Shown here in pieces: positions 25,887 to 33,612 of a DNA stretch of 64,000 bases; positions within the stretch are counted from its first letter, which is position 1; each line of letters opens with the position of its first letter. The position numbers were made by a program, and so were the translations under genes. The stretch covers positions 62,001-126,000 of the forward strand of contig CAYOAP010000002.1 in the NCBI GenBank assembly GCA_964401995.1, written 5' to 3'. The notes under the pieces are model-generated. The model searched no databases, was not told the origin of the DNA, and saw only the letters and a list, made by a program, of their open reading frames with translations. The stretch comes from DATCBF01 sp964401995 (GTDB taxonomy: Bacteria; Actinomycetota; Thermoleophilia; Solirubrobacterales; 70-9).

Positions 25887-26600
25887 TCAGCGGCCGTAGC
25901 GATCCGACGAGAGAATCAGCTGCTCGGGGATCGCCGCCCGCGGCGGCGGTGAGGGGTCGGCGCGGACCGAGACGGTCTCGGCGACGCTGCGGGTCACCTC
26001 GTGGCTGCCGTCGGCGGAGGCGATCGTCACCCCGTGCTCGTCGCTGCTCTCGACCGTGCCCTCCAGCCCGGGCTCCAGCCCGGCGGCCTTGAGGTAATGC
26101 AGCAGCTCCTCGGCCTCGTTCTCGAAGCGCAGGACGACGACCTTGGCGCCGGCCTCGACGTCGGCCAGCAGCGCCCCCTGCTCGCGCGCCCCCTCGACGA
26201 TCGGGTGGCCGTGCGGGCAGGTGGTGGCGTCGCCGATCGCGGCCAGCATCCGCTCCTCCAGGACCGGCGACATCGCGTGCTCGATCCGCTCGGCCTCCTC
26301 GTGGACCTCGTCCCAGGGGATGCCGAGGACGTCGGTGAGGAAGCGCTCGATCATCCGGTGGCGGCGGACGATGTGGCTGGCGTGCTCGCGCCCGGACGCG
26401 GTGAAGTCGAGCGATTTGTCGGGTTTGCGCTCGACGTAGCCGTCCTCGATCAGGCGGCCGACCATCTCGTGCACGGTCGGCGGCGAGAGCTGCATCGCGC
26501 GGGCGATGTTGGCGCCGGTCATCGGCAGCCCGGCCTCCTCCAGCCAGAACATGATCTCCAGGTACTCCTGCTCGGCGACGGTCGCGCTCTCCTGCGACAA
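25887..26600 (-). CDS. DtxR/MntR-family metal-dependent transcriptional regulator
   Basis: 237 residues from a TTG start with GGAGC upstream. Winged helix: QEYLEIMFWLEEAGLPMTGANIARAMQLSPPTVHEMVGRLIEDG. The dimerisation/metal domain carries HRMIERFL, HEEAERIEHAMS and CPHGHPI, all family signatures, and an SH3-like FeoA domain follows at about 145-215. It probably binds DNA with Fe2+ or Mn2+ bound, controlling metal-handling genes. It stands convergent to the sigma/anti-sigma pair next to the ferritin-like cluster. Confidence 0.9.
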   Translation of the reverse strand: MSQESATVAEQEYLEIMFWLEEAGLPMTGANIARAMQLSPPTVHEMVGRLIEDGYVERKPDKSLDFTASGREHASHIVRRHRMIERFLTDVLGIPWDEVHEEAERIEHAMSPVLEERMLAAIGDATTCPHGHPIVEGAREQGALLADVEAGAKVVVLRFENEAEELLHYLKAAGLEPGLEGTVESSDEHGVTIASADGSHEVTRSVAETVSVRADPSPPPRAAIPEQLILSSDRYGR

Positions 26601-26650
26601 AGCTGCTCCTTCGGGGTCGAGTTTCGGCCGCTGCCGATATTAGTGGCTGC

Positions 26651-27466
26651 TCAGCGCCGCTCGACCAGGGTCGAGACGACCGCCTCGTAGAAGCCGTCGC
26701 CGTTGCGGCCCTCGGTGACCGTGGCGTTGCTCCAGGCGGCGAGGGCGGCGCGCAGGCCCGGGTCGCGTTCGGGGCCGTTGGCGACGACGAAGAAGCGGCC
26801 GACCGCGGCGGCGACCTCGAGGTCCTCGACCGAGTCGCCGACGCCGATGCAGTCGGCCGGGTCGTAGCCGCGGGCACGGGCGTGGGCGGCGACGGCGCCG
26901 GCCTTGCTGACCATCTTCGGGACCAGGTGGTAGGCGTGGGTGGGGCCGTCGACGGTCGGCATCTCGCGCCCGATCGCGCCGTTGTCGAGCAGGCGCAGGT
27001 CGCCGGCGTCGTGCTCGCCGAGCAGCGCGTTGGCCTCGTCGACGTCGACCTTGCCGCGGAAGAGGTGGGAGAGGATGCGGCCGGTGTGCCAGGGCGAGTG
27101 GTACTCGAGCCGCCCTTCGAAGTGCTCGAAGAGCAGCTTGGGGACGCCGCGGGCCTCCATCTGCTCGTAGACGGTGCCGCTCTCGTCGGGGACCATCCCG
27201 CCGGTCAGCAGGGTCGTCTCGCGGTCGATCGAGAAGGCGCAGCCGGCCTCGTAGATGTAGGAGGTCTGGCCCATCAGGCGGGCGTCCTCGTGGACCTGGG
27301 GCTCGCGCCGCCCCGACATGATCACGACCTCGGCGCCGGCCCGATGGCAAGCCTCGAGCCCGCGCGCCTGGGCCAGGGAGAAGTTGCCGTCGGCGTCGTG
27401 GAAGAGCGAGCTGCCCTTGCCGAGCAGGGTTCCGTCGAGGTCGGTGTAGACACACTTCAGCGGCAT
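26651..27466 (-). CDS. HAD-IIB phosphatase, sucrose-phosphatase/mannosyl-phosphoglycerate-phosphatase-like
   Basis: 271 residues. Motif I DLDGTLLGKG, motif II MSGRR, Lys of motif III in HLVPKMVSKAGAV, motif IV GVGDSVEDLEVA. The cap lies between motifs II and III, as in HAD-IIB enzymes acting on sugar phosphates. The ATG at 27466 (MPLKCVYTDLDGT) was preferred over the longer frame that runs into the divergent folP gene. It starts only 24 bp from the folP start on the other strand. Substrate not predictable. Confidence 0.85.
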   Translation of the reverse strand: MPLKCVYTDLDGTLLGKGSSLFHDADGNFSLAQARGLEACHRAGAEVVIMSGRREPQVHEDARLMGQTSYIYEAGCAFSIDRETTLLTGGMVPDESGTVYEQMEARGVPKLLFEHFEGRLEYHSPWHTGRILSHLFRGKVDVDEANALLGEHDAGDLRLLDNGAIGREMPTVDGPTHAYHLVPKMVSKAGAVAAHARARGYDPADCIGVGDSVEDLEVAAAVGRFFVVANGPERDPGLRAALAAWSNATVTEGRNGDGFYEAVVSTLVERR

Positions 27467-27490
27467 CGGTCGGTCGCTACGGTAGCCGAC

Positions 27491-28336
27491 GTGTGGCGAC
27501 TCGCCGATCGCAGCCTCGACCTGGAGCAGCCACTGGCGGCGGGCATCGTCAACGTCACCGTCGACTCGATGTTCGAGGGGGCGCGCAGCGGCACCCCCGA
27601 GCAAGCGGTGGCCGATGGGCTGGAGCTGGTCGCGGCCGGGTTCGACATGCTCGATGTCGGCGCGGTGGCGGCGCGCAGCGGGCCGCCGGTCCCGGCCGAG
27701 GTCGAGGCGGCGGCGCTGATCCCGGCGATCGAAGGGCTGGCAGGGGCGGGCGTGCCGATCTCGGCCGACACCTTCTCGGTCGCGGTGGCGCGGCAGGCGC
27801 TGGCCGCCGGGGCGACGGTCGTCAACGACATTTCCGGCGGCTCAGAGCAGATGTTCGAGCTGGTCGCCGAGAGCGGCTGCGGCTACGTGCTGATGCATAT
27901 GGAGGGGCCGCCGCGGGTCGACCGGCCGCCGCGCGAGTACGGCGACGTCGTCGAGCACCTCAAGTCGTGGTTCGGGGGGAGAATCGAGCAGGCCCGGGGA
28001 CTTGGGGTGGATATGGAGCAGATCGCGATCGACCCCGGGCTCGACTTCGACCTGACGACCGAGCAGAACCTCGAGATCCTGCGGCGGCTCGGCGAGCTGC
28101 GCGAGCTGGGCCCGGCGCTCTACGTCTCGCTCTCGCGCAAGGACTTCATCGGCGCGCTGTTGGCCGGCTCCTGGGAGGGGCGGCTGCCGGCGGCCGAGCG
28201 CGAGTGGGGGACGGTCGCCGCTGTGGCGCTCTCGATCCGCGAGGGCGCCGACATCCTCCGCATCCACGATCGAAGTTCGCTGCAGGCGGTCAAGGTTGCC
28301 GGGCGGATCGTCCGCCCCGGGCGCGGGGCCGCTTGA
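27491..28336 (+). CDS. folP: Dihydropteroate synthase, divergent
   Basis: 281 residues from GTG. It would join pterin pyrophosphate and p-aminobenzoate in folate synthesis. The TIM-barrel motifs are NVTVDSMFEGA (consensus NVTPDSFSDGG), DVGAVAARSG (consensus DVGGESTRPG), DPGLDFDLT and SLSRKDFIGALL. Two of the substrate-binding loops depart from consensus, notably the second. The start was chosen from conserved VWRLADRSLDL just ahead of the first barrel strand. It overlaps the helicase gene by one base. A methyltransferase-like role with a different pterin cannot be excluded. Confidence 0.82.
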   Translation: MWRLADRSLDLEQPLAAGIVNVTVDSMFEGARSGTPEQAVADGLELVAAGFDMLDVGAVAARSGPPVPAEVEAAALIPAIEGLAGAGVPISADTFSVAVARQALAAGATVVNDISGGSEQMFELVAESGCGYVLMHMEGPPRVDRPPREYGDVVEHLKSWFGGRIEQARGLGVDMEQIAIDPGLDFDLTTEQNLEILRRLGELRELGPALYVSLSRKDFIGALLAGSWEGRLPAAEREWGTVAAVALSIREGADILRIHDRSSLQAVKVAGRIVRPGRGAA

Positions 28337-30609
28337 TGGCCAAGAGTTTGCTTGAGTCGCCGTGGTCGATCGCGATCGATCCCGCTCGGCGTGACGGGCG
28401 GATCGTCGCCGCGAGCAGCGAGGAGGAGCGCGGCGCGAAACGGATCGCGATGCCCGCTTCGCTCGACCCGGGCTTCGTCGAGTCGCTGCGACGGGCCGGG
28501 GTCGAGCGCCTCTACTCGCACCAGGGCCAGGCGCTGGAGGCTGCCGCCCACTCCAACCTCGTGATCACCAGCGGCACCGCCTCGGGCAAGAGCCTCGCCT
28601 TCAACCTGCCCGTCCTCGACGGCATCGCCCGCGATCCCAAGCGGCGCGCGCTCTACCTCTACCCGACCAAGGCCCTGGCCCAGGACCAGGCGCGCAAGCT
28701 CGGCGAGCTGCGCCCGCCCGGCCTGCGCGAGGCGATCTACGACGGCGACACGCCGCGCGAAGAGCGGCCGGCGATCCGCCGCCGCAACAACCTCGTCCTG
28801 ACCAACCCCGACATGCTCCACGTCGGCCTCCTGCCCCACCACAAGAGCTGGGGGGACTTCCTCGCCAACCTCGGCTGGGTCGTCGTCGACGAGGCCCACA
28901 CCTACCGCGGCGTCTTCGGCTCCCACGTCGCCAACGTGCTGCGGCGGCTGCGGCGGGTCGCCCGCGCCTACGGGGCCGAGCCGCGCTTCCTGCTCGCCTC
29001 GGCGACGATCGCCAACCCGGTCGAGCTCGCCGAGCGCCTGGTCGGGACGCCCTTCGAGCTGATCGACGATGACGGCGCGCCGCGGGCCGGCCGCGAGATC
29101 GCGATGTGGAACCCGCCGCTGCTGGACAAGGCGAGCGGGGCGCGGCGTTCGGCGCTCTCGGAGGCGGCGGAGCTGCTCGCCGACCTCGTCTCCCAGGAAG
29201 TGCGAACGATCTGCTTCCTCAAAAGCCGCCGCGGGATCGAGCTGATCCAGCGCTTCGCCCGCGACAACCTGGCGGCGCGCGGCAAGCCGGAGCTGGCGGC
29301 GCGGATCGCGCCCTACCGCGGCGGCTACACCGCCCAGCAGCGGCGCGAGATCGAGGCGCGGTTGAGCGCGGGCGACCTGCTCGCGGTGGTCGCCACCGAC
29401 GCCCTCGAGCTGGGGATCGACGTCGGCGAGCTCGACGCGGCGATCTGCGTCACCTTCCCCGGCACCGTCGCCAGCCTGCGCCAGATGTGGGGGCGGGCGG
29501 GCCGCCGCCGCCGTGGCCTCGCCGTCTACGTCGCCGGCCAGGACGCGCTCGACCAGTTCTTCTGCCGCCACCCGGAAGAGTTCCTCGAGCGGCCGGTCGA
29601 GGCGGCGATCCTCGACCACAGCAACGAGCAGATTGCCGGCCGGCACCTGATCGCCGCTGCCTACGAGCTGCCGCTGACCGATGCCGACGACGAGATCTTC
29701 GGCGAGGGCTGGCGCGAGCGGGCGGAGCGGCTGCTGGGCGCCGGCGAGCTGCGCCGCGCCGGCGGGAAGCTGCTGCCGCGCCGCAGCGAGTTCGTCGCCA
29801 ACAGGATCCCGCTGCGCTCGGCCTCGGCCGACTCGGTCGCGGTGATCGAGCGCGAATCGGGCGAGATGCTGGGCGTGGTCGAGGCCGAGCGCGCCTTCAC
29901 CACGGTCCACCCAGGCGCGATCTACCTCCACCTTGGCCGCTCCTACGAGGTCGAGCAGCTCGACATCGAGGGCCGCCGCGCCGTCGTCAGCGCCTTCGAC
30001 GGCGACTGGTACACGCGGCCGAAAAAGGAGACCGAGATCTACATCGAGCGCACGCTCGAGCAGCGCGAGGTCGCCGGGGTGCAGCTGAACTTCGGCGAGG
30101 TCTCGGTGACCGAGCAGGTGATCGCCTTCCAGCGGGTCTCGATCTCCGAGCAGGAGCCGATCGACATCGTCGCCCTCGAGCTGCCGGAGCAGAGCTTCGT
30201 CACCCAAGCGCTCTGGTACGTGCTGCCGGAGCGGCTCGGCGGGGCGCTGCCTGCCGACGCCCTGCTCGGCTCCCTGCACGCGACCGAGCACGGCCAGATC
30301 GCGGTGCTGCCGCTGATCGCGATGTGCGACCGCTGGGACATCGGCGGCCTCTCGACCAACGTCCACTTCCAGACCGGCCGCTCGACGATCTTCATCTACG
30401 ACGGCCACCCGGGTGGGGTCGGCATCACCCAGCGCGGCTACGAGGAGTTCGAGCGGCTGCTGGGCGACGCCGAGCGCCTGATCGGCGAGTGCCCTTGCGA
30501 GTCCGGCTGCCCCTCCTGCGTTCAGAGCCCCAAGTGCGGCAACCTCAACGAGCCGCTGCACAAGGCGGGGGCGCTGGAGCTGATGCGGACGATGCAGGGG
30601 GCGCAGTGA
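28336..30609 (+). CDS. DEAD/DEAH-box helicase of the MrfA (YprA) type with DUF1998-like Cys domain
   Basis: 757 residues. Walker A SGTASGKS (79-86), DEAH box, SATI motif III, and QMWGRAGRR motif VI form an SF2 helicase core. The C-terminus carries the MrfA/DUF1998 four-cysteine region: Cys719, 721, 725, 728 and 734 in CPCESGCPSCVQSPKCGN. In Bacillus the homologue MrfA acts with the nuclease MrfB in mitomycin-adduct repair; no MrfB homologue was seen beside it here. The ATG follows the folP stop (TGATG), so expression is coupled. Confidence 0.92.
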   Translation: MAKSLLESPWSIAIDPARRDGRIVAASSEEERGAKRIAMPASLDPGFVESLRRAGVERLYSHQGQALEAAAHSNLVITSGTASGKSLAFNLPVLDGIARDPKRRALYLYPTKALAQDQARKLGELRPPGLREAIYDGDTPREERPAIRRRNNLVLTNPDMLHVGLLPHHKSWGDFLANLGWVVVDEAHTYRGVFGSHVANVLRRLRRVARAYGAEPRFLLASATIANPVELAERLVGTPFELIDDDGAPRAGREIAMWNPPLLDKASGARRSALSEAAELLADLVSQEVRTICFLKSRRGIELIQRFARDNLAARGKPELAARIAPYRGGYTAQQRREIEARLSAGDLLAVVATDALELGIDVGELDAAICVTFPGTVASLRQMWGRAGRRRRGLAVYVAGQDALDQFFCRHPEEFLERPVEAAILDHSNEQIAGRHLIAAAYELPLTDADDEIFGEGWRERAERLLGAGELRRAGGKLLPRRSEFVANRIPLRSASADSVAVIERESGEMLGVVEAERAFTTVHPGAIYLHLGRSYEVEQLDIEGRRAVVSAFDGDWYTRPKKETEIYIERTLEQREVAGVQLNFGEVSVTEQVIAFQRVSISEQEPIDIVALELPEQSFVTQALWYVLPERLGGALPADALLGSLHATEHGQIAVLPLIAMCDRWDIGGLSTNVHFQTGRSTIFIYDGHPGGVGITQRGYEEFERLLGDAERLIGECPCESGCPSCVQSPKCGNLNEPLHKAGALELMRTMQGAQ

Positions 30610-31166
30610 AGGGAGGGAGCGGGCCACGCCGTCACGAACAGCGGGGAGGTTCCGTCGAGGCCCACTCCCTCCCTTCCAAGCGTGCGCGTCAGATCGCCGT
30701 CATCGGCTCCGGTCGTCTGGAGCCTGGCTCGGAGCTGGCGCAGCTGGCCGAGGAGGTCGGCAGGCGGCTGGCGGAGGCCGGCGCGACGGTCGTCTGCGGC
30801 GGTCGCGGCGGGGTCATGGAGGCGGCCTCGCGGGGCGCGGCCGAGGCGGGTGGCGCGGTGATCGGGATCCTGCCCTGGGTCTCGCCCGACGAAGCCAACC
30901 CGCATTGCACCCAGGTCGTCGCGACCGGGACCGGCCAGGCCCGCAACCTCGCCGTCGTCGCCTCCGGCGAAGCCGTGATCGCGGTCGGCGGCGAGTGGGG
31001 GACGCTCTCGGAGATCGGCCACGCTCGCAGCATCGGGAGGACCGTCGTCGCCCTGCGCAGCTGGACGCTGAAGGGTGAGGGGGCGATGGAGTCGCCGCCC
31101 GGCGTGGTCGTCGTCGCCACGGCGGAGGAGGCCGTCGCCGCGGCGCTGGGCGCGATCGACAGCTAG
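30606..31166 (+). CDS. TIGR00725-type Rossmann-fold nucleotide-binding protein (LOG-like)
   Basis: 186 residues from GTG, which overlaps the helicase TGA by 4 bp. VIGSGRLE, then CGGRGGVMEAASRGA, and VGGEWGTLSEIG mark the lysine-decarboxylase-like/LOG nucleotide-binding fold. The first 25 residues are poorly conserved and basic, so the true start may be downstream. Function is unknown; relatives hydrolyse nucleotide monophosphates. Its TAG shares CTAG with the convergent exported protein gene. Confidence 0.82.
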   Translation: MKGGSGPRRHEQRGGSVEAHSLPSKRARQIAVIGSGRLEPGSELAQLAEEVGRRLAEAGATVVCGGRGGVMEAASRGAAEAGGAVIGILPWVSPDEANPHCTQVVATGTGQARNLAVVASGEAVIAVGGEWGTLSEIGHARSIGRTVVALRSWTLKGEGAMESPPGVVVVATAEEAVAAALGAIDS

Positions 31167-32665
31167 CTGCGCCCGGGCCAGAGTTCCCGCAGGGCGAGGA
31201 TCGCGAAGGCGTGCGACCAGGCGAGCGGGGTGGTCGAGGCAGGGAGGCCGGTCTGGGCGTCGACCCGCTCGGGGAGGAGGCCGGCCGGGGTGGCGGCGCG
31301 GCGCAGGTCGGCCATCAGCCGCAGCGCCTGCCTGCGTTCGCCAAGCGCGGCGAGGCTCCAGGCGGTCCAGGCGGTGGGGGCGGTCCAGGGGTCCCGGCCA
31401 GGCCAGTCCTGGGAGGGGAGGAGCCCGAACCGGCTTCCGGTGCGAAGGGCGCGCCGCAGCGAAGCGCGCACCGCTGGGTAGAGCGGCCGCAGCGCAAACG
31501 GCCGCACCGCCCAGGCGGCAGCGCTATCCCACCCGGATCCGAGATCCCCAAGCCGCCGCGTCAGCGCAACCTCCGGTCGACGGGCCGATAAGTGACTTAT
31601 ATGGTCACTTTTAGGCCCGTCGGCGGGCAGTGCGGCGGAGGCGATTGCGTTGGCGAGGTAGCTGGAGGGTGATTTCTCCTGGTAGTCGGCGCGGTTTCGC
31701 CAGATCGGGTGGCCGGGAGGGAGGGGGAGGCCGGTGGCGCGAGACGCGGCTGCCACCCAGCCCCAGGCGTCGCCCTGGGCCGCTCGCCCGGGGACCGGCG
31801 GGCCGTCGCCACCGAAGCGAGCTGCGGCGTCGAGGTTGAGGTCGAGGAGAAAGCGGCCGACCCGCCGCGCTTCGGAGCGGTAGCCGGCAGCGGCGAAGGC
31901 GAGCGCGGCGGTTGCGGCATCGCGAGGCCAGACGTAGACCCAGCCATCCCGCGCTCCCGCGGCGACGGCCCCGGTGCGGCGGTCGGCCAGGGCGTGCAGC
32001 ACCAGCAGCGAGCGCGAGTACATGCGCCGCGCCCATGCCGGCGCGCCTGGCCCGAGCGGGCGCGCCTGGGCCAGCCAACGCCGGTCCGCCGCTGCCGACA
32101 GGCGTATCGCCCGCCGCCCCGCCGCCCCCGCACAGCCGATCCGCGCGCCCGGGCTGAGGTTGAAGCTGGTCTCGGCCCTGATCTGCCGGCTCGCGGGCCC
32201 AGCGACCGTCACGCAGCGCTCAAGCGACGACCCGGCGACGGCGGTCGTGATCTCCACCCGAGCCGACCCAAACCGGGCCTCGGTCTCCAAAACGTTTGTC
32301 CCAGGCAGATAGCGCTGGCGCACCGAGTCGGCCTGCCAGAGTGGCCTGGGCTTGCCCCCGTCCACCGCGATCCGGGTGACGATGCCCGTCGTCGGGGAGA
32401 CGGTCCCTGCGGCCTGCCGCGCGGCCGGGTTGTCGATCAGCCCTCGTCCCGCCGGCCCCGGAACCCGCAGGTCGACCACGTCGCCATAGGCGTCGACCGC
32501 CGCCGTCAGCCCCCCGCTCCCGACCACCGCCGTCCCCAGAAACGGCGCCGGCTCACCCGGCAGCGCGGCGGGCGTGCGCGGGCCCGCCGACGACCCGCCG
32601 GAGACAAGCAGGCCCCCCGTCGCCACCACCGCGACCGCGCCCAACGCTGCACGAGTCCAAGCCAC
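31163..32665 (-). CDS. Exported glucoamylase-like (GH15-type six-hairpin) protein
   Basis: 500 residues. Signal peptide about 1-27. An N-terminal beta-rich supersandwich-like region (about 40-190) precedes an (alpha/alpha)6 domain with GWVYVWPRDAATAALAFAAAG, and EKSPSSYL, the pattern of GH15 enzymes (catalytic acid in the W-P-R-D context, second acid later). LPERVDAQTGLP near residue 465 resembles the second acidic loop. It probably cleaves alpha-glucans outside the cell. Residues 347-363 (PADGPKSDHISHLSARR) come from the 51-bp palindromic element described separately and are not part of the family. Confidence 0.78.
   Translation of the reverse strand: MAWTRAALGAVAVVATGGLLVSGGSSAGPRTPAALPGEPAPFLGTAVVGSGGLTAAVDAYGDVVDLRVPGPAGRGLIDNPAARQAAGTVSPTTGIVTRIAVDGGKPRPLWQADSVRQRYLPGTNVLETEARFGSARVEITTAVAGSSLERCVTVAGPASRQIRAETSFNLSPGARIGCAGAAGRRAIRLSAAADRRWLAQARPLGPGAPAWARRMYSRSLLVLHALADRRTGAVAAGARDGWVYVWPRDAATAALAFAAAGYRSEARRVGRFLLDLNLDAAARFGGDGPPVPGRAAQGDAWGWVAAASRATGLPLPPGHPIWRNRADYQEKSPSSYLANAIASAALPADGPKSDHISHLSARRPEVALTRRLGDLGSGWDSAAAWAVRPFALRPLYPAVRASLRRALRTGSRFGLLPSQDWPGRDPWTAPTAWTAWSLAALGERRQALRLMADLRRAATPAGLLPERVDAQTGLPASTTPLAWSHAFAILALRELWPGRS
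31577..31627 (-). repeat. 51-bp palindromic element inserted in frame, copy 1
   Basis: In the coding (minus) sense it reads CCCGCCGACGGGCCTAAAAG then TGACCATATAAGTCACTTATC then GGCCCGTCGA. The arms are CGACGGGCC / GGCCCGTCG and inner AAGTGAC / GTCACTT, flanking a short CATATAA loop. It encodes PADGPKSDHISHLSARR, including TTA and ATA codons that are otherwise rare in this genome. A second copy at 56323-56373 is 88% identical (6 of 51 differ, all transitions) and is translated in the same orientation and frame. The two host genes are unrelated. Confidence 0.85.
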
Positions 32666-32707
32666 GCTCCCAACCTAGCCACCCGGCCGCTAGCCTTCCG
32701 TCTCCCA

Positions 32708-32780
32708 GGCGAGGTAGCTCAGTTGGTAGAGCACACGACTGAAAATCGTGGTGTCGTGGGTTCGATTCCCACCCTCGCCA
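32708..32780 (+). tRNA. tRNA-Phe (GAA)
   Basis: 73 nt. GGCGAGG pairs with CCTCGCC (7-bp acceptor); T at position 8; AGCTC-AGTTGGTA-GAGC D arm; anticodon arm CACGACTGAAAATCGTG with loop CTGAAAA, anticodon GAA; T arm GTGGGTTCGATTCCCAC. The discriminator is A; 3' CCA is not encoded. A toxin-antitoxin pair follows within 30 bp, a common site for integrated elements, but no attachment repeat was found. Confidence 0.95.
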
Positions 32781-32807
32781 TCTTTGAGGCTCCTATCCTC
32801 TGTCGGG

Positions 32808-33224
32808 ATGATCGCGCAACTCGACAACGCTCTCTCCGGCGCCTCTCTTTCCGAGCGGGAGCGGCGCGTCCTCAAGCGGCTCCTAACTGCTCTTCGTAAT
32901 CAGTTGGGGGAGGAGCTGCTGGCTGTCTGGCTCTTTGGCTCGCGCGCTCGTGGTGAGGCCAACCCAGAGGAGACAGACATCGACTTGAAGTCCGACATCG
33001 ACTTGATGTTGATCGTCAATCCATCGTCCGGTTGGACCACGTTTGGCGGGCAGGCGCTCCCTTTGATCGAAGATGCTGCCGATGCCGAGGGCGACAGCCC
33101 GGTCTGGTATTCGATGCTCATCTACGACATCGACCGGTTGCGTGATCGACGCGAGATCCGCTCCTTCTTCATCCAGGAGGTCGATCGCGACAAGATCGTC
33201 CTCCATGGGAGTGGTCTCGAGTGA
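32808..33224 (+). CDS. Minimal nucleotidyltransferase (MNT) antitoxin of an MNT-HEPN pair
   Basis: 138 residues. The polymerase-beta-type motif is FGSRARGE (Gly44-Ser45), followed by D-I-D at 63-65 in KSDIDLMLIV. A longer insertion (ANPEETDIDL) lies between the two, which is unusual. It overlaps the HEPN gene by 4 bp (GTGA). In MNT-HEPN systems the MNT protein adenylylates the HEPN toxin to neutralise it (family knowledge). The frame runs upstream into the tRNA but ATG at 32808 is the first sensible start. Confidence 0.88.
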   Translation: MIAQLDNALSGASLSERERRVLKRLLTALRNQLGEELLAVWLFGSRARGEANPEETDIDLKSDIDLMLIVNPSSGWTTFGGQALPLIEDAADAEGDSPVWYSMLIYDIDRLRDRREIRSFFIQEVDRDKIVLHGSGLE

Positions 33225-33598
33225 GCCCCCGCTCAACAGAGTTCATGGAGCAGGCGCACGAGCGCGTCGTAGCGGCGCGCGAACTCTTCACCGCGGGCCA
33301 TTTAGAGACGGCCGTCAGCGTTGCCTATTACGCGATGCTAAATGCGGCTCGTGCTGCTCTCTCCGAGAGCGATGAACATGCACGCACTCACGCCGGCACC
33401 TGGAACCTGTTCCGTCAGCGCTATGTCGTTACTGACGCTTTCGACCAGCACCTCTTCACTCTCGCGCACAAGGCGCAGAAGGCCCGCGAGGAGAGTGATT
33501 ACGAAGCTGTCACACCTGATCCCGACGAGGCAAAGGCCATCGTCGAGAGCGCAGACGACTTCATTGCCGCCGTTGAGCGGATGCTGGACGCTGACTGA
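33221..33598 (+). CDS. HEPN-domain toxin of an MNT-HEPN pair
   Basis: 125 residues. All-helical HEPN domain: MEQAHERVVAARELF, AVSVAYYAMLNAARAALSE, ARTHAGTWNLFRQRYV, LAHKAQKAREESDYE. The THAGT...F motif places it in the COG1895 group. The canonical RNase motif R-x4-6-H is not obvious; ARTH may serve. Predicted RNase toxin, inactive when modified by the MNT partner. Confidence 0.88.
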   Translation: MSPRSTEFMEQAHERVVAARELFTAGHLETAVSVAYYAMLNAARAALSESDEHARTHAGTWNLFRQRYVVTDAFDQHLFTLAHKAQKAREESDYEAVTPDPDEAKAIVESADDFIAAVERMLDAD

Positions 33599-33612
33599 CT
33601 GTGAACCCGTGA

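Noticed and set aside
28120..30627. Very long open frames opposite the helicase (835 codons) and opposite the first MmpL gene (666 codons)
   Set aside because: They are shadows of real genes: high GC leaves few stops in the antisense frame, and the translations have no domain, signal peptide or family pattern.
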